Source: Ideonella_A sp963843805
GTDB lineage: Bacteria; Pseudomonadota; Gammaproteobacteria; Burkholderiales; Burkholderiaceae_C
Assembly: GCA_963843805.1 (NCBI GenBank)
Contig: CAWJLY010000005.1
Location: forward strand, 62,001-126,000
Direction of reading: 5' to 3'
DNA: 64,000 bases
The notes beneath the pieces are model-generated. The model did no database searches, was not told where the DNA came from, and was given only the letters and a program-made list of their open reading frames with translations. Below, piece by piece: positions 1 through 8,451 of the stretch. Position 1 is the first letter of the stretch; each line of letters starts with the position of its first letter. The position numbers and the translations under genes were made by a program.

Positions 1-1443
1 GGCGCGCCGCATCATCGCGAGATCATGCTCGACGACAAAGATCGAATTGCCGGAGCGTTTCAGCTGTTCGAGCGCATGAAGCAAGGCCTCGCTGTCGGCC
101 GGGTGCAGGCCGGCGGTCGGTTCATCGAGAACGTAAACGACGCCGAACAGGTTCGAGCGGATCTGCGTTGCCAGACGCAAGCGTTGCAGCTCGCCCGGCG
201 AGAGCGTCGGTGTGCTTCGGTCCAGCGAAAGATAGCCGAGCCCGAGGTCCTGCAATGTCGCGATGCGCGCCACCAGATCGCTGCAGATGCGCTGCGCGGC
301 GATGCGTTTCTCGGCCGAGAGGTTTGGCGTGCGACGCGCGTCGTTGGCCGCAGCATGAGCGGAGCCGCCGGCCTTCACGCGCCGGCGCGTGTCGGCATCC
401 GCATCGTCACGGCTCAACGTTGCCCCGGATGCTGCCGCGTCGAATTCACCACGCGCCGCCATCGCGAGCTTGATTGCGAGATCATCCAGCGGCATCTGCG
501 TCATCGCGCCGATGTCGAGCCCCGCAAACGTCACGGAAAGCGCTTCGCGTTTGAGCCGCTTGCCTTCACAAAGCTTGCAGATCGCGCCGATCATGAAGCC
601 CGCGGCGCGCTTCTTCATCAGCGCGCTCTGGCTGGTCGCGAACGTCTGCAGAACATACTTGCGCGCGCCGATGAAGGTGCCCTGATAACTGGGCTCCGTC
701 TTGGCCCGCAGCGCTGCGCGAACCTCGGCCGGCGAGAAACCCGCATACACAGGCACCGTCGGCTGCTCGTCGGTGAAGAGGATCCAGTCGCGTTGTTTCT
801 TCGGCAGCTCGCGCCATGGCAAGTCGACGTCGTGGCCAAGCGTCACGAGAATGTCGCGCAAGTTCTGGCCTTGCCAGGCGGTGGGCCACGCGGCCACGGC
901 GCGCTCGCGGATGGTCAGCGAGTCATCCGGCACCAGCGTGCGCTCGGTGACCTCGAAGACACGGCCGAGGCCGTGGCATTCGGGACACGCGCCCTGCGGC
1001 GTATTCGGGGAGAAGTCTTCCGCGTAAAGCATCGGCTGGCGCGCCGGATAGTTGCCCGCTCGCGAATAGAGCATGCGCAACAGGCTCGACAACGTCGTCA
1101 CGCTTCCGACGGAAGAGCGTGCATTTGGCGTGCCACGCTGCTGTTGCAGACCGACAGCCGGCGGCAGTCCGTCGATCGAATCGACATCGGGAACGCCGAC
1201 CTGATCGATCAGCCGGCGCGCGTACGGCGACACCGATTCGAAGTAACGCCGCTGCGCCTCGGCGTAGATGGTGCCGAACGCCAGCGACGACTTGCCGGAG
1301 CCGGAGACGCCCGAAAACACCACCAGCGAATCGCGAGGGATGTCTACATCGACATCGCGAAGGTTGTGCTCGCGAGCGCCGCGGACGCAAACCATGTTGG
1401 TGAAGGCGGCCTTCAGTTGGCCAGCGATCGGATCTCGCTTCAT
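1..1443 (-). CDS. Class II UvrA-like ABC-ATPase (UvrA2/DrrC type), 5' part only
   Basis: Reading the minus strand from the ATG at 1443 gives one open frame of 481 codons that runs off the left edge, so the C-terminal half is missing. Seen: Walker A GVSGSGKS at residues 45-52, a zinc-finger-like CPECHGLG at 153-160, a second CKLCEGKR motif, an ABC signature LSPGELQRLRLA, and a Walker B region VYVLDEPTAGLHPAD near the window edge. UvrA proteins are DNA-damage-binding ATPases. In this one the Walker A region leads almost directly to the CPEC motif, so the UvrB-binding insertion of housekeeping UvrA appears absent, as in the UvrA2 subgroup linked to drug or DNA-damage tolerance. That subgroup assignment is inference from the missing segment and the SPGE signature. 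It stands alone; no uvrB lies nearby. Confidence 0.85.
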   Translation of the reverse strand, partial: MKRDPIAGQLKAAFTNMVCVRGAREHNLRDVDVDIPRDSLVVFSGVSGSGKSSLAFGTIYAEAQRRYFESVSPYARRLIDQVGVPDVDSIDGLPPAVGLQQQRGTPNARSSVGSVTTLSSLLRMLYSRAGNYPARQPMLYAEDFSPNTPQGACPECHGLGRVFEVTERTLVPDDSLTIRERAVAAWPTAWQGQNLRDILVTLGHDVDLPWRELPKKQRDWILFTDEQPTVPVYAGFSPAEVRAALRAKTEPSYQGTFIGARKYVLQTFATSQSALMKKRAAGFMIGAICKLCEGKRLKREALSVTFAGLDIGAMTQMPLDDLAIKLAMAARGEFDAAASGATLSRDDADADTRRRVKAGGSAHAAANDARRTPNLSAEKRIAAQRICSDLVARIATLQDLGLGYLSLDRSTPTLSPGELQRLRLATQIRSNLFGVVYVLDEPTAGLHPADSEALLHALEQLKRSGNSIFVVEHDLAMMRRA

Positions 1444-1829
1444 GGAACTGGATCTGGCTACGAAGACAACGACATGGTCGGACATGCGCGGGCTGAAGTT
1501 CGCAGGCAAGCGGCGCGCTCGTGTGACGGCGCTTTCCGACAGGGCCGATCCCGAGACGGCGCTTTGTTCGACTGCTTGAACGCAAAGGGGACAGGAGCCG
1601 ATGATGGATCGCGATAGCGCTCGACGGGTCTGATCGCGGTCAGCACCAAACCGGCTACCCCGGCACGTGCTGCGCAACGCGGTCCGCGATGCCGCACCGT
1701 ACGGCCGGTTAAGTCGCCCTGACCCCGACCCCGCTCGCGCAGGTGGTGTCGACCGAAGTCATCCTGCCAATGCGTCGGCAGCGCTGCGGTGGTCTTTCTC
1801 GGCGAACGCATGGGCCGCTCGTTGTCTTC
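1444..1829. other. Intergenic stretch without a recognisable gene
   Basis: This 386-base stretch lies between the start of the UvrA-like gene and tRNA-Cys. Open frames on both strands cross it, but they run into the UvrA gene or the tRNA in other frames and show no recognisable domain. It presumably contains the promoter of the UvrA-like gene; I see no convincing -35/-10 pair. Confidence 0.5.
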
Positions 1830-1903
1830 TGGAGGCGCGACCCGGAGTCGAACCGGGCTATACGGATTTGCAATCCGGTGCATAACCGCTTTGCTATCGC
1901 GCC
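1830..1903 (-). tRNA. tRNA-Cys (GCA)
   Basis: The minus strand folds as a 74-base cloverleaf beginning GGCGCGAT and ending GCGCCTCCA, with encoded CCA. The anticodon loop carries GCA between complementary arms (GGATT/AATCC), and the T arm contains GGTTCGACTCC. It lies 76 bases from tRNA-Gly on the same strand, so the two are probably cotranscribed. Confidence 0.96.
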
Positions 1904-1979
1904 GCATGGATCAGGCAGAGCTGCCTGATTCGATGTTACCGACAAAAAAGGGAAGCCGGAGCTTCCCTTCATTGAAACG

Positions 1980-2055
<76 letters not shown>

Positions 2056-2145
2056 GAAACTTGCCTTGCTGAACGGCTATCTTGACGCCTACCCGTTTTC
2101 AGCAGAGCCGCAATTCTAACCCATTTTCCTGAAGATTGGCAATGA

Positions 2146-2167
2146 GGCGGCAGCAACCGCAGCCGCC
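2146..2167 (-). terminator. Possible hairpin downstream of lon
   Basis: GGCGGC at 2146-2151 and GCCGCC at 2162-2167 can form a 6-bp GC stem 12 bases after the lon stop codon. There is no clear T-tract after it on the minus strand, so an intrinsic terminator is only possible. Confidence 0.3.
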
Positions 2168-2178
2168 CCATCTGCCGT

Positions 2179-4617
2179 TCAATGGGTCAATCCGTCGGTG
2201 CTCGAATCCGACGATGCAGCCTTCTCTGCCGGCTTGACATCGACCTTGACCGGCTCTTCATCGGGCAGCGCTTCAGGCAATGGTTCGGGCATTCTTTCCA
2301 ACGCCAGTTCAAGCACGCGGTCGACCCACTTGACCGGAATGATCTCGAGGTGATTCTTGACGTTCTCGGGGATCTCCTGCAGATCCTTCACGTTCTCTTC
2401 CGGAATCAGGACGGTCTTGATGCCACCGCGGTGCGCTGCCAGCAGCTTTTCCTTCAAGCCGCCGATGGCAGTGACTTCGCCACGCAGCGTGATCTCGCCG
2501 GTCATCGCCACGTCCGCACGCACCGGAATACCGGTCAGCGCGGAGACAAAGGCGGTTGTCATCGCAGCACCCGCACTGGGGCCGTCCTTGGGTGTTGCAC
2601 CGTCAGGCACATGCACGTGGACATCGCGCTTCTCGAACATCTCATCCTTGATGCCCAATCGGCGCGCGCGGCTGCGAACCACTGAACGAGCCGCCTCGAC
2701 CGACTCCTTCATCACGTCGCCCAACGAGCCGGTGCGAATGATGTTGCCCTTGCCCGGCATTGCCGCTGCTTCGATGGTCAGCAGGTCGCCGCCGACTTCC
2801 GTCCAGGCAAGGCCCACCACCTGGCCGACCTGGTTCTGCTTGGTGGCTTGGCCATAGTCGAACTTGCGGACGCCCAGAAAGTCGTTCAGGTTGTCCTGCG
2901 TCACCAGCACCTTGCCGTCGTTCTGCTTGAGCTGGCTGCCCTTCACCACCTTGCGGCAGATCTTCGAGATTTCGCGCTCGAGCGACCGCACACCGGCTTC
3001 GCGCGTGTAGTAGCGGATGATGCCGCGGATCGCCGATTCGTCGACGTCCATCTCCTCATCCTTGACGCCGTTGTTCTTGCGCTGCTTCGGCAACAGATAA
3101 CGCTGCGCAATGTTGACCTTCTCGTCTTCGGTATATCCCGACAGGCGGATCACTTCCATCCGGTCGAGCAGCGCCGGCGGGATGTTCATCGAGTTCGATG
3201 TCGCGATGAACATGGTGTCGCTGAGGTCGAAATCGACCTCGACATAGTGATCGCTGAAGGTGTGATTCTGCTCGGGATCAAGAACCTCGAGCAGCGCCGA
3301 TGACGGATCGCCACGGAAGTCCATGCCGAGCTTGTCGATCTCGTCGAGCAGGAACAGCGGGTTCTTGGTGCCTGCCTTGGTCAGGCTTTGCAGCACCTTG
3401 CCCGGCATCGAGCCGATATAGGTGCGGCGATGGCCGCGAATCTCGGCCTCGTCGCGAACGCCACCCAGCGCCATGCGGACGAACTTGCGACCGGTGGCGC
3501 GCGCCACCGACTGGCCAAGCGAGGTCTTGCCGACACCCGGAGGGCCGACCAGGCACAGGATCGGCGACTTGACCTTGTCGACGCGTTGCTGCACCGCGAG
3601 GTATTCAAGGATACGGTCCTTGACCTTCTCGAGGCCGAAGTGATCCTCGTTCAGCACATTCTCGGCAAACGTCAGATCGTGCTTGATCTTGGTCTTTTTC
3701 GCCCACGGAAGATTGACCAGCGTGTCGACATAGTTGCGCACAACGGTCGCTTCGGCCGACATCGGTGACATCAGCTTCAGCTTCTTCACTTCGGCATCGA
3801 CCTTCTTGCGCGCCTCTTTCGGCATCTTGGCGGCAATGATCTTCTTCTCGAGCTCTTCCATGTCGGCGCCTTCTTCGCCGTCGCCGAGCTCTTTCTGGAT
3901 CGCCTTGACCTGTTCGTTCAGGTAATACTCGCGCTGGCTCTTTTCCATCTGCCGCTTGACGCGGCCACGGATGCGCTTTTCGACCTGCAGGATGTCGACC
4001 TCGTGCTCGAGCTGCTCGAGCAGTTTTTCCAGCCGCTTGTCGACATCGACCAGATCGAGCACCGATTGCTTGTTTTCCAGCTTGAGTGGCAGGTGTGCGG
4101 CGATCGTATCGGCCAGGCGCCCGGCATCGTCGATGCCGGCAATCGAGGTCAGGATCTCTGGCGGGATCTTCTTGTTCAGCTTGACGTATTGGTCGAACTG
4201 CTGCGTCACGGCACGGCGCAAGGCCTCGATCTCGGGCTTGGCATCGGCCTGCGGCGGCACCGGCGTCACATCGGCGATGAAATGTTCGCCGTTGTCGCGG
4301 ATTTCGTGCGTATTGGCGCGCTGGATACCTTCGACCAGCACCTTGACGGTGCCGTCAGGCAATTTCAGCATTTGCAGGATGCTGGAGACGCAGCCGACCT
4401 CGAACATGTCGTCCGGCTTGGGCTCGTCCTTGCCGGCGGCCTTCTGGGCCACCAGCATGATCTGGCGGCCGGCTTCCATTGCAGCCTCGAGCGCCTTGAT
4501 CGATTTCGGGCGGCCGACGAACAAGGGAATGACCATGTGCGGGAAGACCACCACATCGCGCAGCGGCAACAGCGGCAGCGTGATCCGCTCGGCGGGTAAA
4601 ACGGGATGTCCGGACAT
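2179..4617 (-). CDS. lon: ATP-dependent Lon protease
   Basis: Lon is a cytoplasmic AAA+ serine protease that degrades misfolded and regulatory proteins. The protein is 812 residues, close to the usual 780-820. It has the N-terminal substrate-binding domain (about 10-200), a coiled-coil region, Walker A GPPGVGKT with the lysine near residue 364, Walker B LFLLDEIDK, and the C-terminal protease domain with catalytic serine in PKDGPSAGAA near residue 681 and the lysine in GLKEKLLAAHRGG. I chose the ATG at 4617 (MSGHPVLP) because a purine-rich AGAGAGG lies just upstream; a frame-consistent GTG- or ATG-type start nine codons earlier adds no conserved sequence. It is the last gene of the tig-clpP-clpX-lon series, with 99 bases separating it from clpX. 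Confidence 0.98.
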   Translation of the reverse strand: MSGHPVLPAERITLPLLPLRDVVVFPHMVIPLFVGRPKSIKALEAAMEAGRQIMLVAQKAAGKDEPKPDDMFEVGCVSSILQMLKLPDGTVKVLVEGIQRANTHEIRDNGEHFIADVTPVPPQADAKPEIEALRRAVTQQFDQYVKLNKKIPPEILTSIAGIDDAGRLADTIAAHLPLKLENKQSVLDLVDVDKRLEKLLEQLEHEVDILQVEKRIRGRVKRQMEKSQREYYLNEQVKAIQKELGDGEEGADMEELEKKIIAAKMPKEARKKVDAEVKKLKLMSPMSAEATVVRNYVDTLVNLPWAKKTKIKHDLTFAENVLNEDHFGLEKVKDRILEYLAVQQRVDKVKSPILCLVGPPGVGKTSLGQSVARATGRKFVRMALGGVRDEAEIRGHRRTYIGSMPGKVLQSLTKAGTKNPLFLLDEIDKLGMDFRGDPSSALLEVLDPEQNHTFSDHYVEVDFDLSDTMFIATSNSMNIPPALLDRMEVIRLSGYTEDEKVNIAQRYLLPKQRKNNGVKDEEMDVDESAIRGIIRYYTREAGVRSLEREISKICRKVVKGSQLKQNDGKVLVTQDNLNDFLGVRKFDYGQATKQNQVGQVVGLAWTEVGGDLLTIEAAAMPGKGNIIRTGSLGDVMKESVEAARSVVRSRARRLGIKDEMFEKRDVHVHVPDGATPKDGPSAGAAMTTAFVSALTGIPVRADVAMTGEITLRGEVTAIGGLKEKLLAAHRGGIKTVLIPEENVKDLQEIPENVKNHLEIIPVKWVDRVLELALERMPEPLPEALPDEEPVKVDVKPAEKAASSDSSTDGLTH

Positions 4618-4642
4618 GAGGGAACCTCTCTTTCTCGTACCC

Positions 4643-4670
4643 ATTTAGGGTCCGAGCGTTCAATTGCAAG
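4643..4670 (-). promoter_or_regulatory. Candidate sigma-32 (heat-shock) promoter of lon
   Basis: On the minus strand CTTGCAA (4664-4670) is followed after 13 bases by CCCTAAAT (4643-4650), 25 bases before the lon ATG. This resembles the RpoH consensus CTTGAAA/CCCCATnT with one mismatch in the -35 and some in the -10. Heat-shock control of lon is well known in proteobacteria; use of this exact site is inference. Confidence 0.45.
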
Positions 4671-4716
4671 AAGCCGTGCGGCAAGCGGTGGTCGCCCGCG
4701 ACGCGGCACCAATCCC

Positions 4717-5985
4717 TCAGGCGCTGGCTTTGGCCTGCTCGTGGTAGACGAGCAGCGGAGCCGCTTCTTCTTCGATGGTGTGTTCATCCATCACGACCTT
4801 GGCCACGCCATTGAGCGTTGGCAGGTCGAACATGGTGTCGATCAGCGCCAGTTCCAGAATGGAACGCAGGCCACGGGCACCGGTCTTGCGGGCCAATGCC
4901 TTGCGCGCGATCGCGAGCAGAGCGGACGGTCGGATCTCGAGTTCGACATCGTCCATTGCGAACAATTTCTGATACTGCTTGACCAGCGCATTTTTTGGCT
5001 CGGTCAGGATCTGCACCATGGCGTCTTCGGTCAGCTCGCCCAGTGTTGCGACGACGGGCAGACGACCAACCAGCTCGGGGATCAGTCCGAACTTGATCAG
5101 GTCTTCAGGCTCGACTTCGCGGAATACCTCGCCGACGCCGCGCTCGCTCTTGGTCTTGACCGTTGCGCCGAACCCGATGCCCGACTTCTCGGAGCGGTTC
5201 TGAATCACCTTTTCAAGGCCGTCGAATGCACCACCACAGATGAACAGGATGTTGGTGGTATCGATCTGCAGGAAATCCTGATTAGGATGTTTGCGACCGC
5301 CCTGCGGCGGCACCGACGCCATTGTTCCTTCGACCAGCTTCAGCAAGGCCTGCTGCACCCCTTCGCCCGATACATCACGGGTGATCGACGGGTTGTCGGA
5401 CTTGCGCGAGATCTTGTCGATCTCGTCGATGTAGACGATTCCGCGCTGCGCGCGTTCGACGTCGTAATTGCAGTTCTGCAGCAGCTTCTGGATGATGTTC
5501 TCGACATCCTCGCCGACATAACCCGCTTCGGTCAGCGTGGTGGCGTCGGCGATCACGAACGGCACGTTGAGCAGACGAGCAAGGGTCTGGGCGAGCAAGG
5601 TCTTGCCCGAACCGGTTGGCCCGATCAGCAGGATGTTGCTCTTCGACAGCTCGACATCCTCTTTGCTGCGGCTCATGTGGCGCAGCCGCTTGTAATGGTT
5701 GTAGACCGCAACCGACAAGATGCGCTTGGCCACTTCCTGGCCGATCACATAGTTGTCCAGACTGGCCTTGATATCGCTGGGGATCGGCAGATCCGACTTG
5801 CCAGCCTTCGCGTCGCCCGCCTCGGCAGGAACCTCGTCCCGGATGATGTCGTTGCACAGCTCGATGCATTCATCACAGATGAAAACCGACGGGCCCGCAA
5901 TGAGCTTCTTGACCTCGTGCTGGCTCTTGCCGCAAAAGGAGCAATAAAGCACTTTTTCGCTCGATGAGCCTTTTTTATCGGCCAT
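4717..5985 (-). CDS. clpX: ATP-dependent Clp protease ATP-binding subunit ClpX
   Basis: ClpX is the AAA+ unfoldase that feeds substrates into the ClpP chamber. The 422-residue protein has the N-terminal zinc-binding domain (Cys15, Cys18, Cys37, Cys40), Walker A GPTGSGKT at 122-129, the pore loop GYVG at 155-158, Walker B IVYIDEID at 183-190, the RKH loop at 231-233 and the IGF tripeptide at 270-272 that docks on ClpP. Length and motifs are those of a full, functional ClpX. It follows clpP by 156 bases on the same strand, as in most proteobacteria, and precedes lon. Confidence 0.98.
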   Translation of the reverse strand: MADKKGSSSEKVLYCSFCGKSQHEVKKLIAGPSVFICDECIELCNDIIRDEVPAEAGDAKAGKSDLPIPSDIKASLDNYVIGQEVAKRILSVAVYNHYKRLRHMSRSKEDVELSKSNILLIGPTGSGKTLLAQTLARLLNVPFVIADATTLTEAGYVGEDVENIIQKLLQNCNYDVERAQRGIVYIDEIDKISRKSDNPSITRDVSGEGVQQALLKLVEGTMASVPPQGGRKHPNQDFLQIDTTNILFICGGAFDGLEKVIQNRSEKSGIGFGATVKTKSERGVGEVFREVEPEDLIKFGLIPELVGRLPVVATLGELTEDAMVQILTEPKNALVKQYQKLFAMDDVELEIRPSALLAIARKALARKTGARGLRSILELALIDTMFDLPTLNGVAKVVMDEHTIEEEAAPLLVYHEQAKASA

Positions 5986-6141
5986 GGGTTCGCTCAGGAT
6001 TCAGGGGAATGGCACACAAATGATAGAACAAAAGCCGCACCGACCCCGCCGAGAGAAAGGCCATCTCCGCAGCGCATTCCTGGCTGCCGAACTCGCGCGG
6101 CGACGAGTCGAAGTGGCGGTGGCCCGCGGGGGCGGCCTTGT

Positions 6142-6750
6142 TCAGGGGCGGTGATCGATCACCTGATCGATCAGACCGTAGTCGAGCGCCTCCGGTGCGG
6201 ACATGAAGAAGTCGCGTTCGGAATCGAGCCGGATCTTCTCCAGCGGCTGGCCGGTACGATCTGCCAGGATCTTGTTCAGGTTCTCGCGCAATTTCAGAAT
6301 CTCGCGCGCCTGAATCTCGATGTCCGACGCCTGCCCCTGGGTTCCGCCGGACGGCTGGTGAATCATGATGCGTGAATTGGGCAGCGCCAAGCGTTTGCCC
6401 TTGGCGCCGGCGGCCAGCAGGAAAGAGCCCATGCTGGCGGCCATTCCCATGCAAAGCGTCGATACCTGCGGCTTGATGAACTGCATGGTGTCGAATACCG
6501 ACATCCCCGCGCTGACCGAACCGCCGGGCGAGTTGATGTAGAAGAAGATATCCTTGTCCGGGTTTTCGCTTTCAAGAAACAGCAGCTGCGCGACAACCAC
6601 ATTGGCAGACTGATCATTGACCGGTCCCACCAAAAAAACAATTCGCTCACGCAGCAGACGCGAGTAGATGTCGTAGGCGCGTTCGCCGCGCCCCGATTGC
6701 TCGATGACCATCGGAACCATGCCCAGGGCTTGGGTGTCGAGTGCGCTCAT
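6142..6750 (-). CDS. clpP: ATP-dependent Clp protease proteolytic subunit ClpP
   Basis: ClpP is the barrel-forming serine peptidase that works with ClpX or ClpA. From the ATG at 6750 (MSALDTQALG) the protein is 202 residues. It shows the catalytic serine in GMAASMGS (Ser106), the catalytic histidine in IMIHQPSGG (His131), and the NSPGGSVSAG oxyanion region near 73-82. The frame is open 29 codons further upstream, but AAGGAT lies the right distance before 6750 and family members start at this point, so the longer form was rejected. It sits between tig and clpX in the conserved order. Confidence 0.97.
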   Translation of the reverse strand: MSALDTQALGMVPMVIEQSGRGERAYDIYSRLLRERIVFLVGPVNDQSANVVVAQLLFLESENPDKDIFFYINSPGGSVSAGMSVFDTMQFIKPQVSTLCMGMAASMGSFLLAAGAKGKRLALPNSRIMIHQPSGGTQGQASDIEIQAREILKLRENLNKILADRTGQPLEKIRLDSERDFFMSAPEALDYGLIDQVIDHRP

Positions 6751-6838
6751 GACAGGTATCCTTCGAAAAAGTGAAATCGGAATAGGTCGAATGTTGGGAC
6801 CGATTATCCGGCCGCAAGAGAGTGCACCGTCAAACAAT

Positions 6839-6869
6839 CAGGGCACCGCCCTGACGGTGCGGTGCCCTG
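6839..6869 (-). terminator. Hairpin between tig and clpP
   Basis: CAGGGCACCGC (6839-6849) and GCGGTGCCCTG (6859-6869) form a perfect 11-bp inverted repeat with a 9-base loop, 39 bases after the tig stop. On the minus strand it is followed by ATTGTTT, a weak T-tract, so it may be a terminator or attenuator that uncouples tig from clpP. Confidence 0.6.
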
Positions 6870-6907
6870 TGGCGCCGGGTGGCCGCGGTGACGTGGCGTC
6901 ATTCGCC

Positions 6908-8221
6908 TCAGTTCGGCGCCGCCATCAATTCATCGAACGGCAAGACTTTGTCGACGACCTTCGCCTTTGACATCACGAATTCAGCGACGTTGTTCTCTAC
7001 CACCACCGCCTCGACTTCGGCCATCCGCTGCCGGTCGCCCAGGTACCAGCGCATGACCTCTGCCGGCTTCTCGTAGCTTTGCGACATTTCTTCGATGTGC
7101 GCCTGCAGTTGCTCTGGTTTGGCTTGCAGGTTGTTGGCCCGAACGAGTTCGGCAACGGCCAGGCCGAGACGGACCCGTCGCTCGGCCTGCGGTGAGAAGA
7201 TCTCGGGCGGAATTGGCGTCTTGTCGGCATCCTTGATGCCACGCTTCTTCAAGTCGGCACGAGCGTTCTCGATCATCCGGTCGCATTCACCCTGCACCAA
7301 CGAATTGGGCACATCGAGTTCGGCCAGCTTGACCAGACCGTCCATCACCGCGGCCTTGTTGCGGGCCAACACGCGGAACTTGACTTCGCGCTCCAGATTT
7401 TTCTTGATATCGGCGCGCAAGGCCTCGACCGTGCCGTCGGCAATGCCAAGCGACTTGGCCAGCGCCTCGTTGACCTCGGGCAGATGTTGCGCTTCGATCT
7501 TGTTGAGGGTGACCAGAAAATCGGCCTCTTTGCCGGCCACGTCCTTGCCCTGGTAATCGTCGGGAAACTGCAGCGGGAAGGTTTTCGACTCGCCGGTCTT
7601 CATGCCGCGCACCGCCTTGTCGAAGGCTTCGAGCATCTGGCCTTCGCCGATCATGAACTGGTAGGCCTCGGCCTTGCCGCCCTCAAACGGGACGCCGTCG
7701 ATCTTGCCTTCGAAGTCGATCGTCACCCGGTCGCCTTCGGCTGCCGCATCGGTCTGCGCGCGCTGCGCGAAGCTGCGCCGCTGCTTGCGCAGGATGTCGA
7801 GCGTCTTGTCGATCGCCTGTTCGCTCACCTCGGTGCTGACGCGCTCGATTTCCGCACTGGCCAGGTCACCGAACTTGACCTCAGGATAAACCTCGAAGGT
7901 CGCGTCGAAGGCAATCTCACCCTCTGGCGCATCGCCTTTCTCGGTAATCTTCGGTGCGCCGGCGACCCGCAGCTTGGCCTCGCTCGCGGCATCGGAGAAA
8001 GCCTGTCCGACCTTGTCGTTCATCACCTCGTAGTGCACGGAATAACCGTAGCGCTGCTGCACCACACTCAACGGCACCTTGCCGGGGCGAAAGCCATCCG
8101 CCTTGACCGTTCGCGCCAGGCGCTTCAGGCGCGTATTCACTTCATTGGTAATCGATTCAGCCGGCAGCGTCAGCGTGATGCGGCGTTCGAGCTTGTCGAG
8201 GGTTTCAACGTTCACGGACAT
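6908..8221 (-). CDS. tig: Trigger factor, ribosome-associated chaperone and prolyl isomerase
   Basis: Trigger factor binds nascent chains at the ribosome exit tunnel and has peptidyl-prolyl isomerase activity. From the ATG at 8221 (MSVNVETLDK) the protein is 437 residues, the usual length. The ribosome-binding loop appears as GFRPGKVPLSVV in the N-terminal domain; the FKBP-type domain (about 150-245) includes GDRVTIDFEG, and the long C-terminal helical chaperone domain follows. An open frame extends 40 codons further upstream, but those codons lie in the 5' flank and in tRNA-Leu, so they are not coding. The gene heads the tig-clpP-clpX-lon series. Confidence 0.98.
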   Translation of the reverse strand: MSVNVETLDKLERRITLTLPAESITNEVNTRLKRLARTVKADGFRPGKVPLSVVQQRYGYSVHYEVMNDKVGQAFSDAASEAKLRVAGAPKITEKGDAPEGEIAFDATFEVYPEVKFGDLASAEIERVSTEVSEQAIDKTLDILRKQRRSFAQRAQTDAAAEGDRVTIDFEGKIDGVPFEGGKAEAYQFMIGEGQMLEAFDKAVRGMKTGESKTFPLQFPDDYQGKDVAGKEADFLVTLNKIEAQHLPEVNEALAKSLGIADGTVEALRADIKKNLEREVKFRVLARNKAAVMDGLVKLAELDVPNSLVQGECDRMIENARADLKKRGIKDADKTPIPPEIFSPQAERRVRLGLAVAELVRANNLQAKPEQLQAHIEEMSQSYEKPAEVMRWYLGDRQRMAEVEAVVVENNVAEFVMSKAKVVDKVLPFDELMAAPN

Positions 8222-8261
8222 ATCAGGAACACTTTCTGAAATCGAAACTTGAAAAAAATTC

Positions 8262-8347
8262 TGGTGCGCGGGGGGGACTCGAACCCCCACACCATTGCTG
8301 GCGTCAGGACCTAAACCTGGTGCGTCTACCAATTTCGCCACCCGCGC
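8262..8347 (-). tRNA. tRNA-Leu (TAG)
   Basis: The minus strand reads GCGCGGGTGGCGAAATTGG at the 5' end, has anticodon loop TTTAGGT with anticodon TAG, a long variable arm typical of leucine tRNAs, T-loop GTTCGAGTC and an encoded CCA. The length is 86 bases. It lies 41 bases upstream of the tig start codon on the same strand. Confidence 0.96.
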
Positions 8348-8451
8348 TGGCCCTGCAAAACAATGGCGACCCAGCTGCGCCTCGTCTTGAGATAACCGCG
8401 GATTTTAACCTTGCCCGCGACCCTGCCCGCAAAGCGGCGTGCAGCACCCGA

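Noticed and set aside
25..1617. Plus-strand open frame of 530 codons
   Set aside because: It is antisense to the UvrA-like gene, which has clear ATPase and zinc motifs; the plus-strand translation shows no domain.
1458..1907. Minus-strand open frame upstream of the UvrA-like gene
   Set aside because: Its first part is a translation of tRNA-Cys and the rest has no recognisable domain.
4606..5967. Plus-strand open frame of 453 codons
   Set aside because: Antisense to clpX, with no domain; a typical shadow frame of GC-rich coding DNA.
8222..8341. N-terminal extension of trigger factor by 40 residues
   Set aside because: The sequence MAKLVDAPGLGPDASNG is a translation of tRNA-Leu; the conserved trigger factor start is at 8221.
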